Source of the DNA: Pseudomonadota bacterium
Lineage (GTDB): Bacteria; Pseudomonadota; Gammaproteobacteria; Burkholderiales; Burkholderiaceae_C
Direction: 5' to 3'
Assembly: GCA_018242005.1 (NCBI GenBank)
Contig: JAFECU010000098.1
Coordinates: forward strand, 1-38,053
Length of the DNA stretch: 38,053 nucleotides
The notes under the pieces were generated by a model. The model made no database searches. It was not told where the DNA came from and worked only from the letters and a program-made list of their open reading frames with translations. A program made the position numbers and the translations under genes. Below are positions 27,305-34,931 of the stretch, piece after piece. Each line of letters starts with the position of its first letter. The stretch's first letter is position 1.

Positions 27305-28804
27305 ATGCAGACCGTGCAGCCCCCGCTCGACCTGGCCCTGCTCAACCCCTGGCAGCGCGGCTTTCCCCTGTGCCGTGAACCCTTCGCCCAGATCGGCCTG
27401 CAGCTGGGACTGGACGCCGCGACGGTGCTGGCCCACTATCAGCGCCTGCAGGACCAGGGCAGCCTGAGCCGCATCGGGGCGGTCTTTGCGCCCGGCGCGG
27501 GCGGCGCCTCGCTGCTCGCCGCCATGGCGGTGCCGCCCGAGCGGCTGGAGGCCGTAGCCGCCATCGTCTCCGGCCACGCGGGCGTCAACCACAACTACGA
27601 GCGCGAGCACCGCACCAACCTCTGGTTCGTCGCCACCGGGGCAGACGCCGTGCAGGTTGAACAACTGCTTCGCAGCATCGAAACCGATACCGGCCTGACC
27701 GTACAGCGCCTGCCCATGCTGCGGCCCTACCGCATCGACACCGGGTTCGACCTGCGCGCCAGCCAGTCGCTCGCCAGTGGCGCCACCCACTGGGCACAAA
27801 CCCCGCTGCGGATACAGGACCAACCGCTGGCGGCCCTGGCCGAGCGCGGCCTGCCCCTGGTCGAGCGGCCCTACGACCTATGGGCCGAACAACTGGAGCA
27901 GCCCGTGGACGCCGTGCTGGATACCCTGGAGCGCTGGCTGGACGAGCGTACCGTAAGCCGTTTTGGCGTGGTGGTGCGCCACCACGAGCTGGGCTTCACC
28001 GCCAACGCCATGACGGTCTTCGACGTGCCAGAGCACGAGGTGGACGCCTGCGGCGAGGCCCTGGCAAGGGTGCCGGGCGTGACCCTGGCCTACCAGCGCG
28101 CACGCACTCGGGACTGGCCCTACAACCTGTACTGCATGGTCCACGGGCGCGACCGCGACAGCGTGCACGCCACCGTCGCACGCGCGGTGGCCCAGGCCGG
28201 CCTGGCGGACAAACCGCAGGCCATGCTGTTCTCGCTGCGCCGCTTCAAGCAGACCGGTGCACGCCGTTTCACGCCGCCCGTGCCCGCCATGCCCCGCACC
28301 CCGCCCACCCATGAGAAGGAGCGCTGCATGCTCACGCCCGAAGATGCCCGCCTGATCGATCACCTGCACGGCGGCTTTCCGCTCGTCGACCGGCCGTTCG
28401 CCGCGGTGGGCCAGCAACTGGGCTGGAGCGAGGAGCGCGTGATAGAACGTCTGCACCAGCTGCTGGCCCAGGGGGTGTTAACCCGCTTTGGCCCGCTGTT
28501 CCAGATCGAACGCGCGGGCGGCCAGTTCGTCTTGGCGGCGATTGCCGTGCCGGAGGAGCGCTTTGACGTGGTCAACGCCGTGGTCAACAGCTTCCCAGAG
28601 GTGGCACACAACTACCGTCGCACGCACACGCTCAACATGTGGTTCGTCGTGGCCGCCGAATCGCCGGTGCGTGCGCAAGACGCCATCGCCCGTATCGAGG
28701 AAGCAGTGGGCCTGCCGGTGCTGGCCTTTCCCAAGGAAGAAGAGTATTTCGTCGAGCTGCGCCTGCCGGCCCTGACGGCCGCCGGAGGTGCCCATGGCGC
28801 TTGA
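27305..28804 (+). CDS. siroheme decarboxylase NirD-NirL-NirG fusion
   Basis: A 499-residue protein with three consecutive AsnC-like siroheme decarboxylase modules, each opening with a G(F/L)PL motif. Module 1, NirD-type, is at about 10-155 (Gly19; NHNYEREH with His96). Module 2, NirL-type, is at about 175-322 (Gly182; YQRARTRDWPYNLY). Module 3, NirG-type, is at 342-495 (Gly357; AHNYRRTH with His435). Together with NirH these proteins decarboxylate siroheme at C12 and C18 to 12,18-didecarboxysiroheme. NirD-NirL fusions are known; adding NirG in the same frame is unusual to me. Residues 323-341 are a Pro-rich linker. A strong Shine-Dalgarno and ATG sit at the module 3 boundary, so NirG may also be made separately. 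Confidence 0.88.
   Translation: MQTVQPPLDLALLNPWQRGFPLCREPFAQIGLQLGLDAATVLAHYQRLQDQGSLSRIGAVFAPGAGGASLLAAMAVPPERLEAVAAIVSGHAGVNHNYEREHRTNLWFVATGADAVQVEQLLRSIETDTGLTVQRLPMLRPYRIDTGFDLRASQSLASGATHWAQTPLRIQDQPLAALAERGLPLVERPYDLWAEQLEQPVDAVLDTLERWLDERTVSRFGVVVRHHELGFTANAMTVFDVPEHEVDACGEALARVPGVTLAYQRARTRDWPYNLYCMVHGRDRDSVHATVARAVAQAGLADKPQAMLFSLRRFKQTGARRFTPPVPAMPRTPPTHEKERCMLTPEDARLIDHLHGGFPLVDRPFAAVGQQLGWSEERVIERLHQLLAQGVLTRFGPLFQIERAGGQFVLAAIAVPEERFDVVNAVVNSFPEVAHNYRRTHTLNMWFVVAAESPVRAQDAIARIEEAVGLPVLAFPKEEEYFVELRLPALTAAGGAHGA
28316..28330 (+). promoter_or_regulatory. internal ribosome binding site and start codon for a separate NirG
   Basis: AAGGAG at 28316-28321 is followed after 6 bases by an in-frame ATG at 28328 (Met342 of the fusion), exactly where NirG homology starts. 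The -1 frame has a TGA at 28312-28314, just before this site, where a separate NirDL would be expected to stop. The site could yield a 158-residue NirG. Confidence 0.65.
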
Positions 28805-29273
28805 TGCATTCGACCGCGCACTGATTGCCGCCACGCAAGGTGGCCTGCCCCTGGTGGCCCGCCCCTACGAGGCCGTGGGCGCCATGCTCGGCGTCCCCGG
28901 CGAACTGGTGCGCGAACGCCTGGCACAGATGCTGGCCCAGGGCCTGATCCGGCGCATCGGCGCCGTGCCCAACCACTACCGCCTGGGCTACACCGCCAAC
29001 GGCATGAGCGTGTGGGACGTGGCCGATGAGCAGGTCGCCGAACTCGGCCGGCGCGTGGCCGAGCTGCCCGGCGTCTCCCACTGCTACCGCCGCCCGCGCC
29101 ACCTGCCGGGCTGGCCCTACAACCTGTTTGCCATGCTGCACGGCACCAGCCGCGAAGCCGTGGAGCGACAGGCTCAGGACATCGTGGCCCTGCTGGGCAC
29201 CGCCTGCCGCAGCCACGATATCCTGTACTCCACGGCCATCTTGAAGAAAACCGGCCTGCGCCTGAAGGATTGA
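28794..29273 (+). CDS. nirH: siroheme decarboxylase subunit NirH
   Basis: A 159-residue AsnC-like protein of the siroheme decarboxylase family. It carries the same GLPLVARPYEAVG opening as the fused modules, an HTH-like segment (VRERLAQMLAQGLIRRIG) and the NirL/NirH-type active block SHCYRRPRHLPGWPYNLF. It pairs with NirG, as NirD does with NirL, in making 12,18-didecarboxysiroheme. GGAGG lies 6 bases before the ATG at 28794, and the gene overlaps the last 11 bases of nirDLG. NirJ follows 4 bases after the stop. It is not a DNA-binding regulator despite the Lrp-like fold. Confidence 0.93.
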   Translation: MALDAFDRALIAATQGGLPLVARPYEAVGAMLGVPGELVRERLAQMLAQGLIRRIGAVPNHYRLGYTANGMSVWDVADEQVAELGRRVAELPGVSHCYRRPRHLPGWPYNLFAMLHGTSREAVERQAQDIVALLGTACRSHDILYSTAILKKTGLRLKD

Positions 29274-29277
29274 CCCC

Positions 29278-30489
29278 ATGTTTCGTATCAGCCAGTACAT
29301 GCGCGAACTCGCGCAGGCACAAGCCACGGGCAGCTACCCCGTCAGCCGCGACCGCAAGGCACGTGGCCCGGTCGTCATCTGGAACCTGATCCGCCGCTGC
29401 AACCTGACCTGCAAGCATTGCTACGCGCTCTCGGCCGACCACGACTACGCCGGCGAGCTGCTGCTGCCCGAGGTCTTTACGGTCATGAACGATCTCAAGG
29501 CCTTTGGCGTGCCCGCGCTCATTCTCTCGGGCGGCGAACCGCTCTTGCGCCCCGATATTTTTGAAATTTCCGCCCGTGCGCGGGAGATGGGCTTCTACAC
29601 CGGGCTCTCCACCAACGGCACGCTGATCGACGCCCCCATGGCGCAGCGCATCGCCGACGCCGGCTTCGACTACGTGGGCATCAGCCTGGACGGCCTCAAG
29701 GCCACACACGACAAATTCCGCCGGCTGGAGGGCGCGTTCGACCGCAGCCTCGCCGCCATCGGCCACCTCGACAAGGTGGGCGTCAAAGTGGGCCTGCGCT
29801 ACACCATGACGGCCATGAACGGCCACGACCTGCCCGCACTGCTGGATTTGATGCAGGAAGTCGGCGCGCACAAGTTCTACTTCTCGCATCTGAACTACGC
29901 CGGGCGCGGCAACATCCACCGCGATAAAGACGCCCACCACCAGGCCACGCGCGCCGCCATGGACATGCTGTTCGACCGCGCCTGGGCCGCCGCCCAGGCC
30001 GGCAGCATGGACGACTACGTGAGCGGCAACAACGACGCCGACGGGCCGTATTTGCTGCAATGGGTGCGCTCGCACCTGCCGCAATGGGAAGAGGCGCTGC
30101 ACGCGCGCCTCGTCGCCTGGGGCGGCAACGCGAGCGGCCAGCAGATTGCCAACATCGACAACCTGGGCCATGTGCACCCCGACACCATGTGGTGGCACCA
30201 CGACCTGGGCTGCGTGAGAGATCGCCCCTTCTCCGAGATCTGGAACGACGTGAGCGACCCGCTCATGGCCGGACTCAAGCAGCGCCCACGCCCGGTCGAG
30301 GGCCGCTGCGGCGGCTGCAAGCACCTGGCGATCTGCAATGGCAACACCCGCGTGCGCGCCCAGCAGCTCACCGGCAACTTCTGGTTTGAAGACCCGGGCT
30401 GCTACCTGACGGACACCGAAGTGGGCGCCGCCAGCACTCCGTTTGAACCCGCCAGACCCAAGCGCCGCATTGAAATCGCCCATGCCTGA
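29278..30489 (+). CDS. nirJ: heme d1 biosynthesis radical SAM protein NirJ
   Basis: A 403-residue radical SAM enzyme that, after siroheme decarboxylation, removes propionate side chains on the way to the C3/C8 oxo groups of heme d1. The 4Fe-4S motif CNLTCKHC (Cys41, Cys45, Cys48) is followed by SGGEPLL and the SAM-binding strands. C-terminal Cys residues at 312, 344, 347, 353 and 375 (CGGCKHLAIC) form the SPASM-like auxiliary cluster region. The start at 29278 lies 4 bases after nirH, and the end overlaps nirN by 8 bases. The length and order are standard for NirJ. Confidence 0.95.
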   Translation: MFRISQYMRELAQAQATGSYPVSRDRKARGPVVIWNLIRRCNLTCKHCYALSADHDYAGELLLPEVFTVMNDLKAFGVPALILSGGEPLLRPDIFEISARAREMGFYTGLSTNGTLIDAPMAQRIADAGFDYVGISLDGLKATHDKFRRLEGAFDRSLAAIGHLDKVGVKVGLRYTMTAMNGHDLPALLDLMQEVGAHKFYFSHLNYAGRGNIHRDKDAHHQATRAAMDMLFDRAWAAAQAGSMDDYVSGNNDADGPYLLQWVRSHLPQWEEALHARLVAWGGNASGQQIANIDNLGHVHPDTMWWHHDLGCVRDRPFSEIWNDVSDPLMAGLKQRPRPVEGRCGGCKHLAICNGNTRVRAQQLTGNFWFEDPGCYLTDTEVGAASTPFEPARPKRRIEIAHA

Positions 30490-32065
30490 ACTGCTTCGCC
30501 CCGCCCTGCTCGCCCTGGCACTGGCGTTGGTCGCCCCGTTGCACGCCCAAACCGCCGCCGCCATCAACGCCCCCGCCCTGTACCAACAGCACTGCGCCAG
30601 CTGCCACGGCGCGCAGCGCACCGGCCTGATGGGCCCGGCGCTGCTGCCCGAAAGCCTGGAGCGCACACGCGCGGCCGAGGTGCTGCGCGTCATCAAGGAA
30701 GGCCGGCAGGCGACGCAGATGGCGGGCTATGCCGATCGGCTCTCGGGCGCCGAGATTCAGGCCATTGCCGACTGGATACGCACCCCGGTGGTGCCCGCAC
30801 CGCGCTGGAGCGACTCCGAAATCCGGGCCTCGCGCATTGCCACGCCGCTGCCGCAGGACGAGCCCGTCAAGCCGAAATGGAGCGCCGACCCCATGAACCT
30901 CTTCGTGGTCGTCGAGGGCGGCGATCACCATGTCTCGCTGCTCGACGGAGACCGGTTCGAGGTCATCACCCGCTTTGCCAGCCGCTACGCGCTGCACGGC
31001 GGCCCCAAATTCACGCCCGACGGGCGCTACGTGTTCTTCGGCTCGCGCGACGGCTGGATCACCAAGTACGACCTGTGGCGCCTGGCCGTGGTGGCCGAGG
31101 TGCGCGCCGGCCTCAACATGCGCAACGTGGCCGTGAGCGGCGACGGGCGCTGGGTCATGGCCGCCAACTACCTGCCGCACAGCCTGGCGTTGTTCGACGC
31201 CGACCTTTACCTCGTCAAGACCTATGAGGCCGCCACGCTCGACGGCAAGGCAAGCTCACGCGTCTCTGCCGTCTACGACGCCACGCCCAGGAACAGCTTC
31301 GTCGTGGCGCTCAAGGACATCCCGGAAATCTGGGAAATCTCCTACGACAAAAAGGCCGCCCCCATCTACGACGGCCTGGTGCATGACTACAAGATGGGCG
31401 AGGCGATTGCCAAGCCAGGCTACCTGGGCGTGCGCCGCACGCCGCTGTCCGAGCCGCTGGATGACTTTTTCTTCGACCAGAGCTACCGCCATGTGCTCGG
31501 CGCCACGCGCCCCAAGGCGGGCAAGTCCGAGGCTGCCAGCGCCCAGGTCGTGAACCTGGATGTGCGCCGCAAGATCGCCGACCTGCCCATTGCCGGCATG
31601 CCCCACCTGGGCTCCGGCATCACGTTTGCGTGGAACGGCACGACCGTGCTCGCCAGCCCCAACCTGGGCGGCACGGGCGTGGACGTGATCGACATGCAAA
31701 ACTGGAAGAACCTGCGCACCATTCCCACGCCCGGCGCAGGTTTCTTCATGCGCAGCCATGAGAACACGCCCTACGCCTGGACCGACTCCATGATGAGCAA
31801 GGACGCCAAGGACCGCCTGACCATTATCGACAAGCGCAGCCTGGAGCCCGTGGCCGAGGTGCGCGAGCCGGGCAAGACCCTGGCCCATATCGAATTCACG
31901 CGCGACGGCCGCTACGCTCTGGCCAGCCTGTGGGAGATGGACGGCGCCCTCATCGTCTACGACGCCGCCACCTTCCGGGAGGTCAAGCGCCTGCCCATGT
32001 CCAAGCCCGTGGGCAAGTACAACGTCTGGAACAAGATCACGCGCAGCGAAGGCACATCACATTGA
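30482..32065 (+). CDS. nirN: dihydro-heme d1 dehydrogenase NirN
   Basis: A 527-residue NirS paralogue. A signal peptide (LALALALVAPLHAQ) is followed by a cytochrome c domain with CASCH (Cys38, Cys41, His42), possible axial Met80 (QATQMAGY), and a d1-type propeller ending KPVGKYNVWNKI. NirN introduces the last acrylate double bond of heme d1 and helps hand the cofactor to NirS; it is not itself a nitrite reductase of note. The NirS-type FLHDGG pocket is replaced by FFFDQSY, in keeping with a non-reductase. The ATG at 30482 overlaps nirJ. It ends the nir operon; a 123-bp gap with regulatory-looking palindromes follows. Confidence 0.93.
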   Translation: MPELLRPALLALALALVAPLHAQTAAAINAPALYQQHCASCHGAQRTGLMGPALLPESLERTRAAEVLRVIKEGRQATQMAGYADRLSGAEIQAIADWIRTPVVPAPRWSDSEIRASRIATPLPQDEPVKPKWSADPMNLFVVVEGGDHHVSLLDGDRFEVITRFASRYALHGGPKFTPDGRYVFFGSRDGWITKYDLWRLAVVAEVRAGLNMRNVAVSGDGRWVMAANYLPHSLALFDADLYLVKTYEAATLDGKASSRVSAVYDATPRNSFVVALKDIPEIWEISYDKKAAPIYDGLVHDYKMGEAIAKPGYLGVRRTPLSEPLDDFFFDQSYRHVLGATRPKAGKSEAASAQVVNLDVRRKIADLPIAGMPHLGSGITFAWNGTTVLASPNLGGTGVDVIDMQNWKNLRTIPTPGAGFFMRSHENTPYAWTDSMMSKDAKDRLTIIDKRSLEPVAEVREPGKTLAHIEFTRDGRYALASLWEMDGALIVYDAATFREVKRLPMSKPVGKYNVWNKITRSEGTSH

Positions 32066-32120
32066 CGCGGCACGGCCTGCGCCGCCACATCAGCGGTTGG
32101 GAAGCAAACCTCCAGCACAA

Positions 32121-32134
32121 TTGATGCACGTCAC
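32121..32134 (+). promoter_or_regulatory. FNR/DNR-type half-conserved box upstream of the Crp/Fnr gene
   Basis: TTGAT-GCAC-GTCAC matches the left arm of the FNR/DNR consensus fully and the right arm partly (8 of 10 would require ATCAA; GTCAC matches at 3). It lies 55 bp before the regulator start codon and 55 bp after nirN. It suggests control by an FNR-like protein, perhaps autoregulation. Confidence 0.4.
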
Positions 32135-32141
32135 GAAATTG

Positions 32142-32183
32142 CGTAAATATTTACCCGCACGGGTTATTGCCCACAATAATCCC
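32142..32183 (+). promoter_or_regulatory. two palindromes immediately upstream of the Crp/Fnr gene
   Basis: GTAAATATTTAC (32142-32153) is a perfect 12-bp palindrome, and TTATTG-CCCA-CAATAA (32164-32179) is a perfect 6+4+6 dyad flanked by GGG/CCC. The second contains a -10-like CAATAAT ending 9 bases before the ATG at 32189, and no Shine-Dalgarno is present, so the message may be leaderless. The first palindrome would then be centred near -41. Confidence 0.5.
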
Positions 32184-32188
32184 GCGCC

Positions 32189-32920
32189 ATGGACATCCAG
32201 CAATTCGACATTCCGCGCTATCTTGCAGCCCTGCCGCTGTTCCAGGAAATGACGCCTGCCGAATTGCAGCGCCTGGCCACGGGCTGCCGCCTGCGACGCT
32301 ACGCGCGTGGTGAATGCATCTTCCGCGTGGGCATGCCATGCGAGGAATTCCATGTCACGGTAACCGGCCAGGTCAAGCTGTTCGCGATCTCGCCCACCGG
32401 CCAGGAAAAGGTCATCGAACTCGCCGGCCCCGGTGTGAGCTTTGCCGAGGCGCTGATGTTCACCGACAAGCCCTACATCATCAATGCCCAGGCGCTGGCC
32501 GACGCCCTGGTACTCAACGTGGGCAAGGCGGCCGTGGTGCGCGAGATCGAGGACGACCCGCGCTTTGCCATGCACATGCTGGCGGGCATTTCGCGGCGCC
32601 TGCACGGCCTAGTGCACGACGTGCAGGCCTACTCGCTGCACAGCGGCATGCAACGCGTGATCGGCTATCTGCTGCACTCGCTGCCGGAGGACGGGCCCGG
32701 TTCCAACAACACGGCCTGCGCCCCCGCCTGCAAGGACGCAGTCGCACTCAATGTCTCGTTGCCCGTGAGCAAGGCCACCATCGCCTCGCGCCTGTCCATC
32801 ACGCCCGAGTATTTCTCCCGCGTGCTGCACGAGCTCGAAGTCGCCGGCCTGATCCGCATCGACAAGCGCGACATCCACATCCCCAATGCGGCGCGGCTCG
32901 CCAGCCACACCTTGCAATAG
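32189..32920 (+). CDS. Crp/Fnr-family regulator, DNR-like
   Basis: A 243-residue regulator. A cyclic-nucleotide-binding-like sensor domain (LPLFQEMTPAELQRL to about 120) is followed by the long dimer helix and a winged HTH near 180-235. The recognition helix ITPEYFSRVLHEL keeps the E-x2-SR residues that read TTGAT half-sites. There is no N-terminal Cys cluster, so it is not an oxygen-sensing FNR. This fits the DNR/NNR group, which respond to NO (via heme in DNR) and activate nir/nor/nos genes. Its position next to the nir operon supports that; the NO role is inference. It converges with maf, leaving 3 bases between stops. Two Cys residues (ACAPACKD) sit in a loop before the HTH, an oddity for the group. 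Confidence 0.87.
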   Translation: MDIQQFDIPRYLAALPLFQEMTPAELQRLATGCRLRRYARGECIFRVGMPCEEFHVTVTGQVKLFAISPTGQEKVIELAGPGVSFAEALMFTDKPYIINAQALADALVLNVGKAAVVREIEDDPRFAMHMLAGISRRLHGLVHDVQAYSLHSGMQRVIGYLLHSLPEDGPGSNNTACAPACKDAVALNVSLPVSKATIASRLSITPEYFSRVLHELEVAGLIRIDKRDIHIPNAARLASHTLQ

Positions 32921-32923
32921 CCG

Positions 32924-33529
32924 TCAGTCGCGCAGCACCCCGGCCGCGCGCAGCAGGCCGGCCGTCTCGAACAGCGGCAGGCCCATGATGCCGGTGTAGC
33001 TACCACTGAGGTTTTCCACATACTGCGCCACCGGCCCCTGGATGGCGTAGGCACCGGCCTTGCCCATGGGCTCGCCGCTGGCCACGTAGGCGGCGATCTG
33101 TGCCGGCGTCATGGCGGCAAAGCGCACGTGCGAGACCGACAGTGCCGCCAGACGCCGCGCGCCGGCCTGCAGCGCCACGGCGGTGAGCACCTGATGCTCA
33201 TGGCCCGATAGTTCCGAGAGCATGCGCGCGGCATCCTGCTCGTCCGCGGGCTTGCCATAGATGCGCTGGCTCAGCGCCACCGTGGTGTCCGAACAGAGTA
33301 TGGGCGCGGGCGCCAGGCCGCGGCGCGCATGGCGTTCCACGGCGGCATCGAGCTTGAGGGCCGTGACGCGCTGCACGTAGACGGCGGGGTCCTCGCCCGC
33401 CAGCAGCGCCTCCAGCCCTTCCGCGTCCTCGTCGGCGCCGGGCAGCAGCAGCTCATGGCGCACGCCGATCTGCTCGAGCAGCTGGCGCCGGCGCGGGCTC
33501 TGCGAAGCAAGGTAGATAAAGTCAGGCAT
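32924..33529 (-). CDS. maf: Maf-family nucleoside triphosphate pyrophosphatase
   Basis: A 201-residue Maf protein, likely the YhdE type that hydrolyses dTTP/UTP and modified nucleotides. Family landmarks are YLASQSPRRRQLLEQIGV at the N-terminus, the acidic metal/catalytic block LCSDTTVAL, HEVLTAVAL-type strand (HEHQVLTAVAL) and GEPMGKAGAYAIQG near the C-terminus. It is the last gene of the yebC...maf run. rng, its usual downstream neighbour, is displaced by the nir cluster. Its stop is 3 bases from that of the convergent Crp/Fnr gene. Confidence 0.92.
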   Translation of the reverse strand: MPDFIYLASQSPRRRQLLEQIGVRHELLLPGADEDAEGLEALLAGEDPAVYVQRVTALKLDAAVERHARRGLAPAPILCSDTTVALSQRIYGKPADEQDAARMLSELSGHEHQVLTAVALQAGARRLAALSVSHVRFAAMTPAQIAAYVASGEPMGKAGAYAIQGPVAQYVENLSGSYTGIMGLPLFETAGLLRAAGVLRD

Positions 33530-33550
33530 TTTGCGTCAAATCAGGCTCTG

Positions 33551-33584
33551 GAGCCTGTCCATCAACTGCAGGCAGCTATCAAAA
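33551..33584 (-). repeat. Comamonadaceae-type palindromic intergenic repeat, copy D (short)
   Basis: Read on the minus strand: TTTTGATAGCTGCCTGCAGTTGATGGACAGGC-type sequence, with the shared GATAGCTGCCTG end. It lies in the 60-bp gap between rlmH and maf; the palindromic part is shortened compared with copies A-C. Confidence 0.5.
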
Positions 33585-33589
33585 CAGGA

Positions 33590-34057
33590 TCAATCACGGT
33601 GGTAGGGGTGGCCTGCATTCACCGACCAGGCGCGGTACAGCTGCTCGATCAGCAGCACGCGCACCATGGCGTGCGGCAGCGTCAGGTCCGACAGGCGTAT
33701 GCGCTCATGTGCGGCCTGCCGGAACGCGGGATCCAGCCCATCGGGCCCGCCAATGACCAGTGCCACGTCGTCTCCGCCGAGTTGCCAGTCCTTGAGGCGC
33801 TGTGCCAGGGCACGGGTCGAAAGGCTGGTGCCACGTTCGTCCAGCACCACGACGCGCGTGCCGCGCGGGATGGCCGCCTCGATGCGCTCACGCTCGGCGG
33901 CGTACAGGCTCTCCAGCGTCTTGGAGCCGCGCGGCTCGGTCTTGACGGCCTTGAGCTCCACCTTGAGCTCGGGCGGAAAGCGCTTGGCGTAGTCGTCATA
34001 GGCGGTCTGCGCCCAGTCGGGCACCCGCTGGCCTACGGCCACGATGAGCAGCTTCAT
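33590..34057 (-). CDS. rlmH: 23S rRNA (pseudouridine-1915-N3)-methyltransferase RlmH
   Basis: A 155-residue SPOUT methyltransferase that modifies pseudouridine 1915 of 23S rRNA in the assembled ribosome. [26 protein letters not shown] is the standard opening. The knot region [15 protein letters not shown] and [20 protein letters not shown], with the terminal GHPYHRD, are diagnostic. The length equals that of E. coli RlmH. It lies 107 bp downstream of rsfS, an old linkage; the gap contains only a short hairpin-like CAAAGGTTG region and no gene. Confidence 0.96.
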   Translation of the reverse strand: MKLLIVAVGQRVPDWAQTAYDDYAKRFPPELKVELKAVKTEPRGSKTLESLYAAERERIEAAIPRGTRVVVLDERGTSLSTRALAQRLKDWQLGGDDVALVIGGPDGLDPAFRQAAHERIRLSDLTLPHAMVRVLLIEQLYRAWSVNAGHPYHRD

Positions 34058-34164
34058 GCCTCAGGCCCTCAACGAAATCATTTGACGAACGCCGCCTTCA
34101 CAACCAAAGGTTGATTTCCTTCAGGGACACCTGGCCCGCACGCGGGGTTGGGTTGCCCTGCCTC

Positions 34165-34884
34165 TCAGGCCTTCTTGCGTGCGGGGCCCTTTTTGGCCGC
34201 AGGCTTGCTGGCGGGCCTGCGCACCGCGGTCTTGGCTGCGGCCTTGGCCGGTGACTTCTTGGCTGCCGGTTTGTTCACGAGCACCGTCTTGGGGGCGCTC
34301 CTGGCCGCGCTCTTGCTTGCCGGCTTTTTCGTGGCGGCTGGCTTGGCCGCCGTCTTTGCCGCCACCTTTTTGGCCGCGGTCTTGCCGGCGGGTTTGGTGG
34401 CCGCGGACTTGCCCGCGGACTTGGCCGGAGGTTTTTTGGCAGCCGGTTTGCGCGCAGCCGCCTCGCTGGCGCCCTCTGACGCCGAGATCTTGCGCGGCTT
34501 GGCAGCGCCGAGCTTCATGCGCACGGGCTTGTCGCCCCAGATTTCTTCGAGGCGGTAGTACTGGCGGATGGCGGGCTGCATCACGTGCACCACGGCCTGG
34601 CCGCAGTCCACGATGATCCACTCGCCGTTTTCCTCGCCCTCGGTTCGGGGCTTGGCAAAGCCGGCGTCGCGCACGGCGTCGCGCACGCTCGCGGCCAGGG
34701 CCTTGGTCTGGCGGTTGGAGCTGCCGGTGGCGACGATGACGCGCTCGAACAGCGGCGAGAGATGCTCGGTGTTGAAGACCTGGATGTCTTGCGCCTTGAC
34801 GTCCTCCAGGCCATCGACGATGGCGCGCTGAAGCTTGGTGACGTCTTTTTTGGCGGCGGTATCCGATTTGGGGGAGGTGGTCAT
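34165..34884 (-). CDS. rsfS: ribosome silencing factor RsfS with a histone H1-like C-terminal tail
   Basis: A 239-residue protein. Residues about 15-123 form the RsfS/Iojap domain (LQRAIVDGLEDVKAQDIQVF, VIVATGSSNRQTKAL, GEWIIVDCGQAVVHVMQP, REYYxLE-like RQYYRLEEIWGD), which binds L14 and blocks subunit joining in starved cells. From about 129 to the end it is a Lys/Ala/Pro tail with repeated AAKK, PAAKK and AKTA units, ending KKGPARKKA, resembling histone H1 or AlgP-type tails. Typical RsfS is about 105-140 residues, so the tail almost doubles the protein. The start at 34884 is chosen because the longer frame has no homology. nadD is not found upstream; only 47 bases separate it from hemF. Confidence 0.92.
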   Translation of the reverse strand: MTTSPKSDTAAKKDVTKLQRAIVDGLEDVKAQDIQVFNTEHLSPLFERVIVATGSSNRQTKALAASVRDAVRDAGFAKPRTEGEENGEWIIVDCGQAVVHVMQPAIRQYYRLEEIWGDKPVRMKLGAAKPRKISASEGASEAAARKPAAKKPPAKSAGKSAATKPAGKTAAKKVAAKTAAKPAATKKPASKSAARSAPKTVLVNKPAAKKSPAKAAAKTAVRRPASKPAAKKGPARKKA

Positions 34885-34931
34885 CGAGGGGTCTTCAAAG
34901 AATAGATGGGGGCAATATAGCTGGTCGGTGC

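Noticed and set aside
28788-29273. nirH and the fused modules as Lrp/AsnC transcription regulators
   Set aside because: They have the AsnC-like fold, but the context (nirSCF..JN) and the HNY/WPYNL blocks identify siroheme decarboxylases.
28612-30696. 694-codon minus-strand frame opposite nirH/nirJ
   Set aside because: Shadow frame of radical SAM and decarboxylase genes.
30482-32065. Second nitrite reductase (NirS paralogue)
   Set aside because: Has heme c and a d1 propeller, but lacks the NirS FLHDGG pocket and sits after nirJ, as NirN does.
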